DNA from: Dastarcus helophoroides
Lineage: Eukaryota; Arthropoda; Insecta; Coleoptera; Bothrideridae
Direction of reading: 5' to 3'
Assembly (NCBI GenBank): GCA_028583605.1
Contig: CM053326.1
Span: 50,094,159-50,158,158 of the forward strand
DNA length: 64,000 nucleotides
Of this stretch, positions 1-11,229 are shown in pieces. Below the pieces are notes generated by a model, which saw only the letters and a program-made list of their open reading frames with translations, did no database searches and had not been told where the DNA came from. The first letter of the stretch is position 1. Each line of letters starts with the position of its first letter. The translations under genes and the position numbers were made by a program.

Positions 1-191
1 TAAATTATAGATGGAATAGATTTGAAGTGATGAAAAACGGGGAACCCTATAATGAAGGAAATGACGCTGGATTAAGTTTCGAGTATTTACAAAGAAGTAT
101 AAATTATTGTAAATATAAAATGGCCCCAGATGTATTACAAAAACCGGAAGAGTTGGAGATTTTTGAAGATAATGTGTTACATGATTACTAA
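1..191 (+). CDS. C-terminal coding end of an unidentified gene (5' part outside window)
   Basis: Reading frame 3 is open from the window edge to a TAA at 189-191, giving about 62 residues ending in ...EDNVLHDY. The peptide is mixed and charged (for example RWNRFEVMKNGEPYNEG and LSFEYLQRSINYCKYKM) and reads like a globular protein tail rather than translated AT-rich noise. A poly(A) signal AATAAA follows at 329-334, consistent with a 3' end. I do not recognise the family. The start and upstream exons are outside the window, and the piece could be all or part of the last exon. Downstream, EI24 is convergent with it. Confidence 0.55.
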   Translation, partial: NYRWNRFEVMKNGEPYNEGNDAGLSFEYLQRSINYCKYKMAPDVLQKPEELEIFEDNVLHDY

Positions 192-328
192 TACAGCAAG
201 TTTAAATGTATCAGGGTAACTCAGTAGCTACAACGGACATTATTGTTTATTATAAAAACTATCAATATACTGCGAGTTGCTTACATAAGAAAAAAATTTT
301 AAAAGGTTTAAAAAAAAATATGTACTAT

Positions 329-334
329 AATAAA
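329..334 (+). promoter_or_regulatory. poly(A) signal of the partial upstream gene
   Basis: AATAAA lies 138 bp after the stop codon of the partial gene. No competing canonical signal was noticed closer to the stop. Confidence 0.4.
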
Positions 335-931
335 ATTTTGTTTGGCTTTTTTTATGTGCGCATTTGATGCTGGTTTTAAACATGATTTCTGATCCTCAGA
401 TTTTCACTTTTATTTGAAGAGCTAAAGTTGCATATTTTTGTGCTAATCACTCTCTGAAATTCAAAGTAAATTTAAAGACGTGTCAAAATTATTATCTATC
501 AATTATTTCCAAAGTAAGTTTAAAAAAACCAAACCAAAAAAATTAGTTTTACCAGATTTTCAGTAAAATATGATAGCATAAATTCTCCATATGTAGCAAT
601 AACCTAATTATTAAAAATCCCCGCTCACTAACGTGTGTCCACCACTGTGGCCTAAAAAAAAAAAATACAAAAAGGAAAACCAGTTTTATTTAGGTTTCAA
701 AATAAATTCAAGAAGTTTAGCTCTAAAGCATATTCTATTGTGAATATAATAAAATTATGAAATAATTGCGCAATTTGTTTTTTATTTTAATATTAATACT
801 TAATTTGGACAAAGCTTTAAAAAATAAAAAGACCAATTGTACTACTACCGTTTAATTAATTTAAAGAAATAAAAAACATAACAAATATAAGAAAAATAAA
901 ATTAATGGTAACAAGCATTTTTTTGTATAAA
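335..931. other. AT-rich convergent intergenic spacer
   Basis: This spacer lies between the partial + strand gene and the 3' end of EI24. It holds poly(A)/poly(T) runs and no coding-like frame or recognisable repeat. Nothing else was seen. Confidence 0.5.
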
Positions 932-937
932 TTTATT
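932..937 (-). promoter_or_regulatory. poly(A) signal for EI24
   Basis: The + strand reads TTTATT, so the minus strand reads AATAAA about 75 nt after the EI24 stop codon at 1011-1013, a normal spacing. Confidence 0.5.
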
Positions 938-1010
938 TTAAATATAGTTACATTACAAATAAGTCTTCTTGTCATTTCATTACTTCACATCAAAATTTAG
1001 ATGGAATCTG

Positions 1011-2901
1011 CTACTGCTTAATCGTTTTACTAATCACAGCATTAGTTAACACTATTACTGGTGTAAAAAGACGTAATGGGTAATCACTGAAACAAAATTT
1101 AAAAATCCAGAAGAACTCTTTCAAATTTTTTATCTTACCAAATGTCCACTATTGGATTGGCTTCATTTCCACTAATAATGAAAAATGGAAACAATATAGA
1201 GAATATGCAAGCACTGAAAAAATATAAAATCAATGAGAATAAAGCTTTCTATTCTATTTATATTACTTAATGATCCAAGAGCTGCTCATTTGTGTAAATA
1301 TGGTGAGTGGTAATCCAAAACCAATAAAATATGGCCAGTTTGATTCAATATAGGTCAACCTTTTGTGTAGTTCCCATCCCATACTGTACCATTTATATTC
1401 AAAAGCATATAGTGAATACAAAAGAGACATATGGATTAGACAAAATATAGTACCAAGCATATATATCGGTATATATTCCACAGCTAATGCTTGAATTAGG
1501 AAGCAAGACTGAACAAACATGCTAAAAGTAGTATCGGCAATAAATCTGCTGAACATAAACAGCTGCCTACTCTTATTATGTCTGTAAACTACAGAATCAG
1601 CAATATCCTAAAACAAAGAATTTATTAATCTAATTCAGTCAGTATATAAATTCAATTTTTGTTGTAAGAATTTGCAACAGAATTTGAACTTTATAAAAAA
1701 CAAGTTTACCTGGAACCACAAGCTGTTCACAATTTTGCTTAATAAAAATAAAGGAACCACCCAAAGTGACTTAAATATGAAAGAGAGCAAAGGTTTCATC
1801 CAAGACCAAACAAATTTTCCCATGAAAGAGTCTTTTCCAAATAATAGGCACAACAACCAATTGACTCCAGGTAATAAGCCAAATTCGAATAAGAGTATAC
1901 TTAAAAGAAATATTCCTCCATTTAGCACACCACATTGAATAATTCTTGTCATCACCTTAGATTCTCTGAAAAATAAAATGAAAGCATAACTCAAACATGT
2001 ATAATTAAAGCAAAACTTCAATTTCGTTGCCATTTGATAGCATAGTCGTAAATAGTTTAATAAATATTGTTCCTAATTAAGGTTCTTAACAGGGAAGGCA
2101 ACAAATTTAATGAGTTTATATGATTATGTGATTTAATGAGTTTATACATTAATGTTGGTATTTAAACTGTTTTTTTAAGAAGGTGATGCACTAAATTACA
2201 TAAAAAATCATTCGACCGTTTTCAGTCTTCCAGGCTCAATTTTTAAATTTTTGTTTAAATATCTCAATCATTAAAATCGAAATTCCCTCTCATTTTATAT
2301 TATTTATTATAGCATTTTGTAGCCAGTCAAATGTACAATAATACATGGGGGTGTTTTCTTTAACAAAGCCACTTTGGTGCAACAAACGGTATTTAATCAT
2401 GATGAATTAATAAAATCTGACCTTTTTGAGTTTAAAGGAAAAATGTTTTGATCAAAAGAATAATTGGGTGACTTGTTTTTACACAATAAGTTTTAAAATG
2501 TGCTTAATAAATTGGTTTGTTATGCAATCGCTTCACTAAATAGTAACTGTTAACATGTTAAATTTTACTATTATTACCACATACACGACAATACTAAAGT
2601 GCACTTTAGAAAATTTCAAACTATGTATAATTACGATTATTTTTAAACTTACTCATGTTTTTTCAAACTTCTCACTGGTGTGGTTTCTTTGGAGTCAGAC
2701 TGCCTTCTTCTAACTGGTGTAAATTTTGTAGGTGATAGTCTCGATAAAGTCCTTTGATTTATCTCTTTGTCTAAATAAAAAACAGTCACCATTCCCTTGA
2801 AGCTGTCATAGAGTCCACGGAGAAACGCATTTGCAATTCCCTGTTGATTTAATGCTGGATCAAAGTCCCTAACACTTCCTTCAACTTACCTTTAATTCCA
2901 T
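1011..2901 (-). CDS. EI24: EI24 (etoposide-induced 2.4 / autophagy) homologue, six coding exons
   Basis: The minus-strand coding exons are 2901-2890, 2840-2653, 1965-1710, 1607-1267, 1213-1139 and 1086-1011. They sum to 948 nt, or 315 aa, and every junction is GT..AG and in phase (human EI24 is about 340 aa). Family matches include RIIQCGVLNGGIF, VWSWMKPLLSFIFKSLWV, LSKIVNSLWFQ, HMSLLYSLYAFEYKW and IESNWPYFIGFGLPL. The protein is a multi-pass ER membrane protein with several hydrophobic spans after residue 70. EI24 is known from p53 response, ER-mitochondria contacts and autophagosome-lysosome steps. The N-terminus is inferred: a 12-nt first exon (ATG GAA TTA AAG) followed by a 49-nt intron gives MELKGIANAFLRGLYDSF, which aligns with the conserved amphipathic N-terminus. 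Without that exon the frame has an upstream stop and no ATG. Confidence 0.93.
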
Positions 2902-4012
2902 TATAATAATTTAGTCTTAAATTAATTCGTCCGACGAGTTTGATCAGTCTATAATTGTACAATGATTAGGTTAGTGTAAAATAAGTGATTTATAAGTATT
3001 ATAAAATAATTTGAACATAATTTCCCAATTTTCAAAACAAATTTACTAAATTTAACCTATTACTAATTTTCAAAGCAATGAATTTTGACTGATCTCATTT
3101 GGCTCATTAGAACTACCGTGAGAAGTGTGTGCAGTGTTGTCATTCTCGCGGGACATAATTTAAACAATTTGATCAACTATTTCACGTCACGACCCCAAAG
3201 TACTACTGTCTCAACTAAGGTGGCCGTTGACTTTTTTCTCAAAACAAGCAACCACCTAGGGTCCATTTCAGATAAATGTGATTAGAGTAAGGCGTAAAGT
3301 ATTAAATTAACCTTTAAATAAGATGCTAAATAAAACCGCCAGAACTTAAGCTACCTTCACGCCTAAAATATTCTGCTGTGTTGCCTTATTTCAGGGGTCT
3401 AACTAAAGGTCCTTCAAATATTGAGGAATTTTGTGAAAAAATAAGAATGAATAACAGTAAATATACTCTTTTTTTTAGGTTTAGGCCTAAATTTCTTTGT
3501 ATTTGATGCTGCTTTTGAAACTTCGCATTGAAATCCAAAAAAATTTTCTCAAACGAAAATTTGACCTTTAGAAATGTTGGTTAATTTTTCGTAATTTATT
3601 AATCTCGAAATTTCGATTTCCTTCTTACAATTCAATTTGAGTTCACAATCTCTTTTAAAATTTTTCTAACTAGACCTAAACTAAAAGATTTCAACTTTTA
3701 CAATAGCTTTTTTTTTTTTTTCAATTCGTGGGTACACAAACAAGACAAGTAAACAAACTATAGGATAACCCGAAGTTGACGTCTACATTGCTTATTTTTT
3801 TACCTGAATTCGCTACTTTTACAACATTTGACAACTATAAAGGACCCCGCCCACTGTCATTTATTTGACCTACTTGCGAGGTGATCTACTACTGCAATTG
3901 TCAGATGTCAAATGCTGCTTAAGCATAACCTCAACAAATTTTGACAACAAATGTCATTATTTTTTCATTACTTTTCAATAAATGTAAATAAACAGCTTAT
4001 GTACTAATCATT
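2902..4012. promoter_or_regulatory. divergent intergenic region between EI24 and TRAPPC4
   Basis: This is 1.1 kb between the two start codons, transcribed outward on both sides, so it must hold both promoters. It contains a T14 run near 3708-3722 and a GC-richer patch around 3845-3900 just upstream of TRAPPC4. No coding-like frame beyond short chance ones and no recognised repeat was seen. The exact transcription starts cannot be read from the sequence. Confidence 0.5.
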
Positions 4013-4718
4013 ATGGTAATATATGGTATTTATATAGTGTCTAAATCCGGGGGCCTAATATTTAATCTTGATCACAATGTTCCAAGAATCGAGTATGAAA
4101 AAACATTTTCTTATCCATTAGATCTAAAATTGCGATACGAAAATAAAAAAGTAATCGTTGATTATGGTCAAAGAGATGGAATTTGTGGTAAACTAAGTAT
4201 TGTTGTTTAGATTACATATATACCCATAATTTATTTTAGTTGGCCACATGCTTTATGCTGTGAACGGAATACCAGTGACTGGGAAACAAACGGATGATGG
4301 TAGAGACGTCTTCGAAATCTTAGAAAATAAAGACAACTTTCCAATAAATCTAAAATTTGGCAGGTCAAAAATGACAACAAATGAGAAAATATTTTTGGCC
4401 AGCATGTTTTATCCATTATTCGCTATTGCCAGTCAACTTAGTCCTGAACCAAAAAGCTCCGGTATCGAAATTCTAGAAGCAGACACTTTTAAACTAAACT
4501 GTTTTCAAACATTAACTGGAGTTAAAATCATGGCTGTATCTGACAGAAATCAATCTGGAGTTGAGCTGTTACTAAAAAAGATATATGAATTATATGCGGA
4601 CTATGCTTTAAAAAATCCATTTTATTCATTAGAAATGCCAATTCGTTGTGAACTGTTTGATTCTAATTTGAAAGTATTGCTTGAGCAAATTGAAAAAACT
4701 GGCGTTATAAATATATAA
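4013..4718 (+). CDS. TRAPPC4: TRAPPC4 (TRAPP complex subunit 4 / Trs23) homologue
   Basis: Exon 1 is 4013-4187, the 52-bp GT..AG intron is 4188-4239, and exon 2 is 4240-4718 (stop TAA). The 654 nt give 217 aa, against 219 in human. The junction rebuilds [14 protein letters not shown], matching the family's QRDGI..GH..LAINGM stretch. Other conserved blocks are [10 protein letters not shown] near residue 29, SNEK-like [34 protein letters not shown]-like [14 protein letters not shown] and [19 protein letters not shown] at the C-terminus. This is a sybindin/longin-fold subunit of TRAPP, the tethering complex and Rab1 exchange factor acting in ER-to-Golgi traffic. The ATG is the first in frame and begins [17 protein letters not shown] like the orthologues. 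It is intact and looks functional. Confidence 0.96.
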
Positions 4719-4724
4719 ACTGTT

Positions 4725-4730
4725 AATAAA
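4725..4730 (+). promoter_or_regulatory. poly(A) signal of TRAPPC4
   Basis: AATAAA starts 7 nt after the TAA stop, giving a very short 3' UTR. The inverted-repeat element starts about 20 bp downstream. Confidence 0.5.
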
Positions 4731-4750
4731 TATGAGATTTTTATTTGCTT

Positions 4751-4999
4751 CATATCGAGGGCTTTATAACAGCCGGAGAGAGCATCAGTGAAATATACAA
4801 TTCATAGGAAAAGGAAAAACACTTAAAATTCTACTGTCAGTTTGGTTTTTCTACTTGCAGCATACAAATAAATATGAGACATTTTGTTAACAAAAATTAA
4901 AGATTAGAAAATGTAGCAAAGTATCATAATTTTATTAAACAGAGCAGTAATTTGGTGACATTTTTTCACATGCTTCTTTGTTATAAAGCCCTCGATATG
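4751..4999. mobile_element. small inverted-repeat element (MITE-like)
   Basis: Perfect 21-bp terminal inverted repeats lie at 4751-4771 (begins CATATCGAGGGC) and 4979-4999 (ends GCCCTCGATATG), enclosing 249 bp with no coding. No clear target duplication is seen, so the superfamily is undetermined. Confidence 0.6.
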
Positions 5000-5965
5000 G
5001 GTGTGGTATGCTTGATATTGTCACATTTTTTTTTAAATTTCCAGTTTAACTTCGAAAATTTTGAGTCCCTCTGAAATTTTGAGATTTCACAATTTGATTT
5101 ACCTTCGAAATTCGGATTTTTCTCTCAAAATTTCATCTTTGATATGTTACATCTATCACGTCAGGAGTGCATTTAAGATTTTGATGAAAACCAAGAGAAT
5201 CCATTTTTATTATTCTCTCCATTCGCAAAGGGCAACCCCCGTTATGTCTTCAGCAGTACCGTGGGTAGAATGCATAAACAAGAATAGATGATGATAAATC
5301 GCTTTCTTAAACAAGGATAGACTTTGAGTCGATCTTTGAAGTAAAAAATTAAAAATTTGAGTTGATATTTTAAAATAAAAAGTAGAAAATCCAGAAACAA
5401 ACTTTGGATGTCAGAAAAAATGTATTTTTAATCTTGAGCGTTTTCTCAAAATTTGAAGTGTATTCTGGAGATTTTGAGAACTTTAAATTATCTTTCAAAA
5501 TTCTCATTTTTCCCAAAAATTTCGAGTTTTTCAGCAAGCTATGATTTTAATCTTGATATTTTCTCAGTTGGATGATTTTTTTGCAGAATGGAAGTAGCCC
5601 TAAAAAACAGTTACTGAGAAATGGATGCCACAATTTGAAAAAAATGAATTTCGATAAAAAATTTAAAATTTTCGGAAACGTTGATTAACAAAATTTGAGT
5701 TAAGAAACCAAGCTTTAAGAAAGTAACTTAAAAAAATCAAACTTTACGAATCCAGTTCAAATTTCTGTAAATTCAGATTCTAGATGGTCGAAATTTTCAA
5801 ATAAAAAACCAATGTTAAGGAAAAAAGGTCAAATTAAAAAAAAACCGCTTGAAATTTTGAGAAAAACTTCGAAATTGAGAAAACAATTAAAATTTTTCAG
5901 AGAAAGTCAACTTAAACAATAATACAGTTGACATAGAAAAAAAGAAAGTATTTCTAGAAAAAAAG
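5000..5965. repeat. purine-rich filler with TTTCGAAA-like motifs
   Basis: Up to about 5330 the sequence is unremarkable. After that the + strand becomes strings of gaaaaa, tcgaaattttg and gagaaaa in loose periodicity, the low-complexity filler that recurs through the window. No gene was seen. Confidence 0.6.
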
Positions 5966-7235
5966 GGGAATTTTTGCACAAAGTCAAAAAAGTCGACTTT
6001 TGCGGATAAAGCCAAAATCAGAAAAGGGTAAATTTTGAAGAAAGTATTCGAAATTCCAGAAAAAAAAGATGAATTTCGAGAAAATACGAAATTTTAAGAA
6101 AAATATGAAATTCTGAGAATGATGGACATCTGACGTTAAGAGTAAAATTTTGAGAATATCGTTATGAAAAAGACGAATTTTTGAATCAATCTAAAGTTTG
6201 ATAAAGACCAATTTTAAGAAAAAGTTTAGATAAAATTAAATTTCGAAGAAAAAGATCGAAATTTCAAATAAAAAACGAAAAAAGGGAATTTTTGCACAGA
6301 AAATCAAAAAAGTCGACTTTTGCGGATAAAGCCAAAATTAGAAATAGGTAAATTTTGAAGAAAGTATTCGAAATTCCGGAAAAAAAGATGACTTTTGAGA
6401 AAATACGAAATTTTGAGAAAAATACGAAATTTTGAGAAATAATGGATATCTGACGTTAAAAGTAAAATTTTAGGAATATCGTTGTGAAAAAGAGGAATTT
6501 TTAAATCAATTTAAAGTTTAAGAAAAACCAATTTTAACAAAAGTTTAGATAAAATTGGATTTCGAAGAAAAAATCCAAATTTCAAGTAAAAAACGAAAAA
6601 AGGGAATTTTTGCACAGAAAGTCAAAAAAGTCGACTTTTGCGGATGAGGCCAAAATTAGAAAAAGGTAAATTTCGAGGATAGTATTCGAAATTCCGGAAA
6701 AAAAAGATGAATTTCGAAAAAATACAAAATATTGAGAAAAATACGAAATTCTGAGAAAATGGATATCTAGCGTTAAAAGTAAAATTTTAAGAATATTGTT
6801 ATGAAAAAGACGAATTTTTGAATCAATTTAAAGTTTGAGGAAGACCAATTTTAAGAAAAAGTTTAGATAAAATTGGATTTCGAAGAAAAAGATCGAAATT
6901 TCACATAAAAAACGAAAAAAAGGGAATTTTTGCACAGAAAGTCAAAAAACTCGACTTTTACGGATAAAGCCAAAATTAAAAGAAGGTAAATTTCGAAGAA
7001 AGTATTCGAAATTCCGGAAAAAAAGATGAATTTCGAAAAAATACAAAATATTGAGAAAAATACGAAATTCTGAGAAAATGGATATCTAGCGTTAAAAGTA
7101 AAATTTTGAGAATATCGTTATGAAAAAGACGAATTTTTGAATCAACCTAAAGTTTGAGAAAGACCAATTTTAAGAAAAAAAGGTTAGATAAAATTGGATT
7201 TCTAAGAAAAAGATCGAAATTTCATTAAAAAACGA
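5966..7235. repeat. tandem array, about 318-bp unit, four copies
   Basis: The landmark GGGAATTTTTGCACA starts at 5966, 6284, 6602 and 6922 (spacings 318, 318, 320). Each copy also has GTCGACTTTTGCGGAT-like and TATCTGACGTTAAAAG-like landmarks in the same order. It is non-coding and built from the same gaaattt/tcgaaa filler. Confidence 0.85.
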
Positions 7236-7430
7236 ATCAAAAAAAGCGAAATTTTGAAAGAGATCGAGGCTGCAACAAGGATCGAAATGATAGCAAAAAG
7301 ATTAAATTTTAGAGGCATTTCGTTAAAATTTGGAATACCACAAAGGCAAATTGTATCGGAATTTCTAAAACTGGGGAATTTTAAGAAACGGTTGGAATTT
7401 GCTAGCTGAAAATTTATTTACTTTTGAGTA

Positions 7431-7548
7431 TGATAACGAAGGCTTCTAAAAGTGTTCGACGTTTCGCCCACTATCGTAGGGGGCTTCTTCAGGAAGAAGG
7501 AAAAGAAACAATAAATAAAAATAGAAAAATAAGGGAATATGCAGTGTT
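7431..7548 (-). mobile_element. FB2 fold-back element fragment with hammerhead-like hairpin
   Basis: This matches one arm of the FB2 fold-back at 43.1-43.6 kb, sharing GATAACGAAGGCTTC, GTGTTCGACGTTTCGCCCA and the AGGGAATATGCA end. On the minus strand 7454-7496 reads CTGAAGA, an extra A, a GCCC-C-CTA/TAG-T-GGGC stem, GAAACGTC, then GAAC. Confidence 0.6.
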
Positions 7549-8062
7549 TGTTTAAGACAGAGTTAGACGACAACATCATAAGCAACTTCATATTTACAAG
7601 TGTTTTGTGTGTTGCCTGGAAGCAGCCAGTGTTTTACAATCTGTTCGTGTCATGGTCATATTTTTCTCAGAATCATTACACTACAGAAATTCATGAATGA
7701 GAATAACTCCTTGAATGATTCATTCATAATCACGATTTGTTATATTTTTGAGTAATACATTTCTCGAAAATACATTTAATTAGTTTGTATAAAAAATATC
7801 CAAAGTTATGAATCAGTTTTACGTTTACGAAATATTCTGTTATAAATTAGATGGATAACAGATGAGATTAATGAATGAAATTCCAAAACGAATTAACGCG
7901 CTTGTAAACCTTGATTTTGTGACAGTGACTATTATTATGTAGAGTTTGTGGGGCACCTATGTACTCGTGTATTTTTAGCATTTTGCTGAATATTGCTCAC
8001 TCTTGAAAAATTTTTGTAGAAATTCTTAGAAAGGAATCTTTTTATTAAAATAAATAATACAG
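7549..8062. other. non-coding spacer
   Basis: AT-rich sequence of ordinary complexity with no open frame of note and no match to the other repeats of the window. Confidence 0.4.
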
Positions 8063-8362
8063 TAACATAATAATTACATATATTTCAGTGGGGTTTGGAT
8101 TTTAACTTGGGAATTTGTTTTGTAATCATCCGAAACATTTTTTTGGCAACAATAACAGAAGCAGGCATCTTTCAAAATCCATTTTAAAACTGAACACAGT
8201 TTACAGTTTTTGTAACTTAATAATTACATATAATTCAGTGGCGTTTGGAGTTTGACTTGAGGATTTGTTTTGTAATCGTCCAAAACTTTTCTTTTCGCAA
8301 CAATAACAGTAGCGGGCATCTTTCGAAATTCATTTTAAACTCAAACACAGTCACGATTTTTT
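8063..8362. repeat. tandem duplication, 150-bp unit, two copies
   Basis: AATAATTACATATA recurs at 8069 and 8219, followed in both by TTCAGTGG(G/C)GTTTGGA, TTTGTTTTGTAATC and CAACAATAACAG. Divergence between the copies is roughly one base in ten by eye. Confidence 0.75.
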
Positions 8363-8774
8363 AGCCTTGAATGTTTTCTCGCAATCGGTGATTTCTCCAA
8401 TTTTTAATAAGAAATGTTTGAATAATGCCAGAAAAAAAAGAAAAATTTGGCACCGAAGCTGAAATGTTCTGCAAGAACTAAAATTTTGAATTGAAATCTT
8501 CAAATTTCGCGAAAAAGGTAGATATTCCAGAAGAAAAAACACGAAATTAGTAAAAAATATATATTTAGTTTTGAGTGTTTTTTTTTCTTGGATATTTCCA
8601 GTGGAGATTTGAAACTTGCAGTTTAAATAGATTGGTTTTTAATTCTATGAATATATGGTAATAACAATATTAACTTAGTTAACTATTCCAATAAATAACC
8701 AAACGCTACAGCCCTTATTATCACACGTATAAAGTGTCGTTAGTTACGTTATTTAATTTTTTCAAGGAACAAAT

Positions 8775-9007
8775 TTTGGTGGAACGGACTGGTCTTTGGT
8801 TATATTCAAAAATTGAAATACTTGTTCCCTGAAACCAAGAAAGAATAAAAAACACAACAAAGGTTGCTCTAACGCGTTTCGAAAGCCAAGCTATCATCGT
8901 ATCTCTGAAGATAATAGCTTGTCTGTCGAAATGCGTTAGGGCAACCTTTGTTGTGTTTTTTAATCTTTCTTGGTTTCAAGGGACAAGATGTGTATTTCAA
9001 TTTTTGA
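8775..9007. mobile_element. FB1 fold-back element, nearly complete
   Basis: FB1 is the window's commonest element. It is a near-perfect palindrome beginning TTTTGGTGGAACGGACTGG and ending with the reverse complement CCAGTCCGTTCCACCAAAA, with arms containing CCTGAAACCAAGAAAG, AACACAACAAAGGTTGC and AACGCGTTTCGACAGCC. This copy lacks the last 40 bp of the right arm. Confidence 0.85.
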
Positions 9008-10746
9008 ACAAATTTTATTTAATGAAGTGTATACCACATTTAAAATTTAATTTAATAATTAATAAACTTAGTATTTGAGTGTTAAACTCGTAAGAAGTTT
9101 TTTAACTTATTTCAAGAAAATATGTTAGAATTATTAAAACGAATATACGTTTAATTACTTAGCCAACGAATATAGTTTACTTACGATTTCTTTAAAGATT
9201 TTTGGCAATCTCAGACGGTGCACATCCACTGGGGCTCTTGGTCAGTTTAAACTTTTTCCATTACCTCAATTGGGGATCATTCCGTGAGATTGATCACCCT
9301 TTTATAATCTCCTACATTAACTGGGTACCGACCCCAAAATATTCCTTAATGAGCCTTTAATTACGTATTTACAGGGAATAGGACAGTGAAATTGGGATTG
9401 TTTGGTAAAATAATTCCGAGAAAACTGCCTTGATTTGATGTTAAATATAAGTAATATCTGTTTGCATGGTCTGAAGGGGCGAGCTTTCTAGCCCAAATTT
9501 TAAATAACTTACTTTTTACCTGTTGTAAGGAACATTTGTCTTGATAAGTTTCAGTGTCAATCATTTAGCTGGATATCAGTATTTATTTTGTATTAAAAAT
9601 GTCAGTTTTATCCTCAGTCACCCTTCGGTTTTTTATCAGATTATTAGCTTCAGTTGCAATGTATATAATATGCAAAATGGTTATTTATCTGACTTTTTTA
9701 AGTCAGAATCAGTTACTTTTGTAACCGATTCTAAATTCTTTACTTAATCGATATCTGAGTTTGTTTTTGTTACCACACTATGACAATTAATCATATCCGC
9801 GGATATGGTCTTCGTTTCTTTGCACCGCTTATACCAGTTCTTCCTGGGAACATTCCAAAATAACTACTCACTACTCACCATGCGAAACTAAACTTACCAT
9901 ACTTGTACTCTCAGCCACCCATATACCGTCCGCATTCTTTAATTCGGAACAAGATTTTATCATAATTTTATAAGCGAAATTCCTGTCCACTTGTTTCCAG
10001 AAACAATGCTGAAGAATGTGCACACGTCATTGAATCTGCCTACGTTTGAATCATGGATGCCTCGGTTTTTAAAGGAATGGAAATATTAAAAAATAATAAG
10101 ACACACATCTTTAAACAATTTTCGAAATTCGATCCCATAAGAATTAATTTGGGGAAAATATTCCTAGCTAGTATGTGTTATATCAGCTAGATATATATGT
10201 TATCTCTTTTTTTCCCAAAATTTTGACTCTTTTTCACCAAAATTTTGACTTGAAGTTGAAAATATTTAATTAATAACAACTTATAAGTTAAATTAGTGAA
10301 CTTCACATTTCGCTATGGTTCATTCATAAATGTGAAGTCATTTCTTAAAAATTTTTATATGAATTAAGATATTTCGAATTTTTCTAAAAAAAAAATTGAA
10401 GTTTCGAACAATAGATTCGAGTTTTAAAAAGGAATTTTGGTTTAAAACTTCGATGTTGAAAAAATATTCGTTCGCCCTATAAAAAAACATTGTTTTGTAA
10501 AAAGTTTCATAATTTAAGGGGTATTTTCGTGGGAGTGAAAATTAGGAAACCCGTTCAAAAGAATCAGTTAAGTTGGGGCCCCTCTTGAGTAGCTGCAGTT
10601 GTGCGGCACACAACCTGCATACCCACGCGTGGCGGCCCTGCATGTTGTACATTTTTCCAGGTTGAATTCTATCGATTGGTTATGGTATAAACCTTAAAAA
10701 TATCATCTAGAACTCAACAACTCATCGCTTTCAGCATTTAATGTAT
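9008..10746. other. non-coding spacer, ordinary complexity
   Basis: Mixed AT-rich sequence. A GC-richer patch near 10577-10650 contains GGCGGCCCTGCATG. There is no coding frame of convincing composition and no repeat family match. From about 10370 it grades into TTTCGAAA-type filler. Confidence 0.4.
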
Positions 10747-11229
10747 TAGGAATGTAACGAATATTGGTTTTTCCAGTCTCTGGGTTTTTCATTTCCAACA
10801 TTCGTGAATGCGAATGCGAATGCTGACTTTGTGAAAAAACTGGCAATCAGAATAAATCGAGTTTGGAGAAAAAAAAAAACAGTTTCTAAGAATATTTCCC
10901 TTACAATTTCCATTTTCATTTAAAGTTTGACATAATCTTGAAATTTTCAAGAAATATTTTTCTTTAAATTTCGTAAACATATTATTCTCAAAATTTTTAT
11001 TTTCATTTTAATACAATTTTAGAAAAATAAACCAATTTTCAGAATAAGTCGAATTTTGGATAAAAAAGTAATAATTTAGAAAAAGAAGAATTATAATAAT
11101 AAAAAAACAGTTTTCGGATAAAGTTGGAATTCTCAAGAAATCAAATTTAATATAAAAACCTCACCATTTTTTAAAACGTAAAAAATATCGACGAGAAAAG
11201 GACGACTTTTGAGATAAAAATCGAAATTT

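Noticed and set aside
3085..3285. 66-codon frame between EI24 and TRAPPC4
   Set aside because: No ATG context, no homology recognised, ordinary composition.
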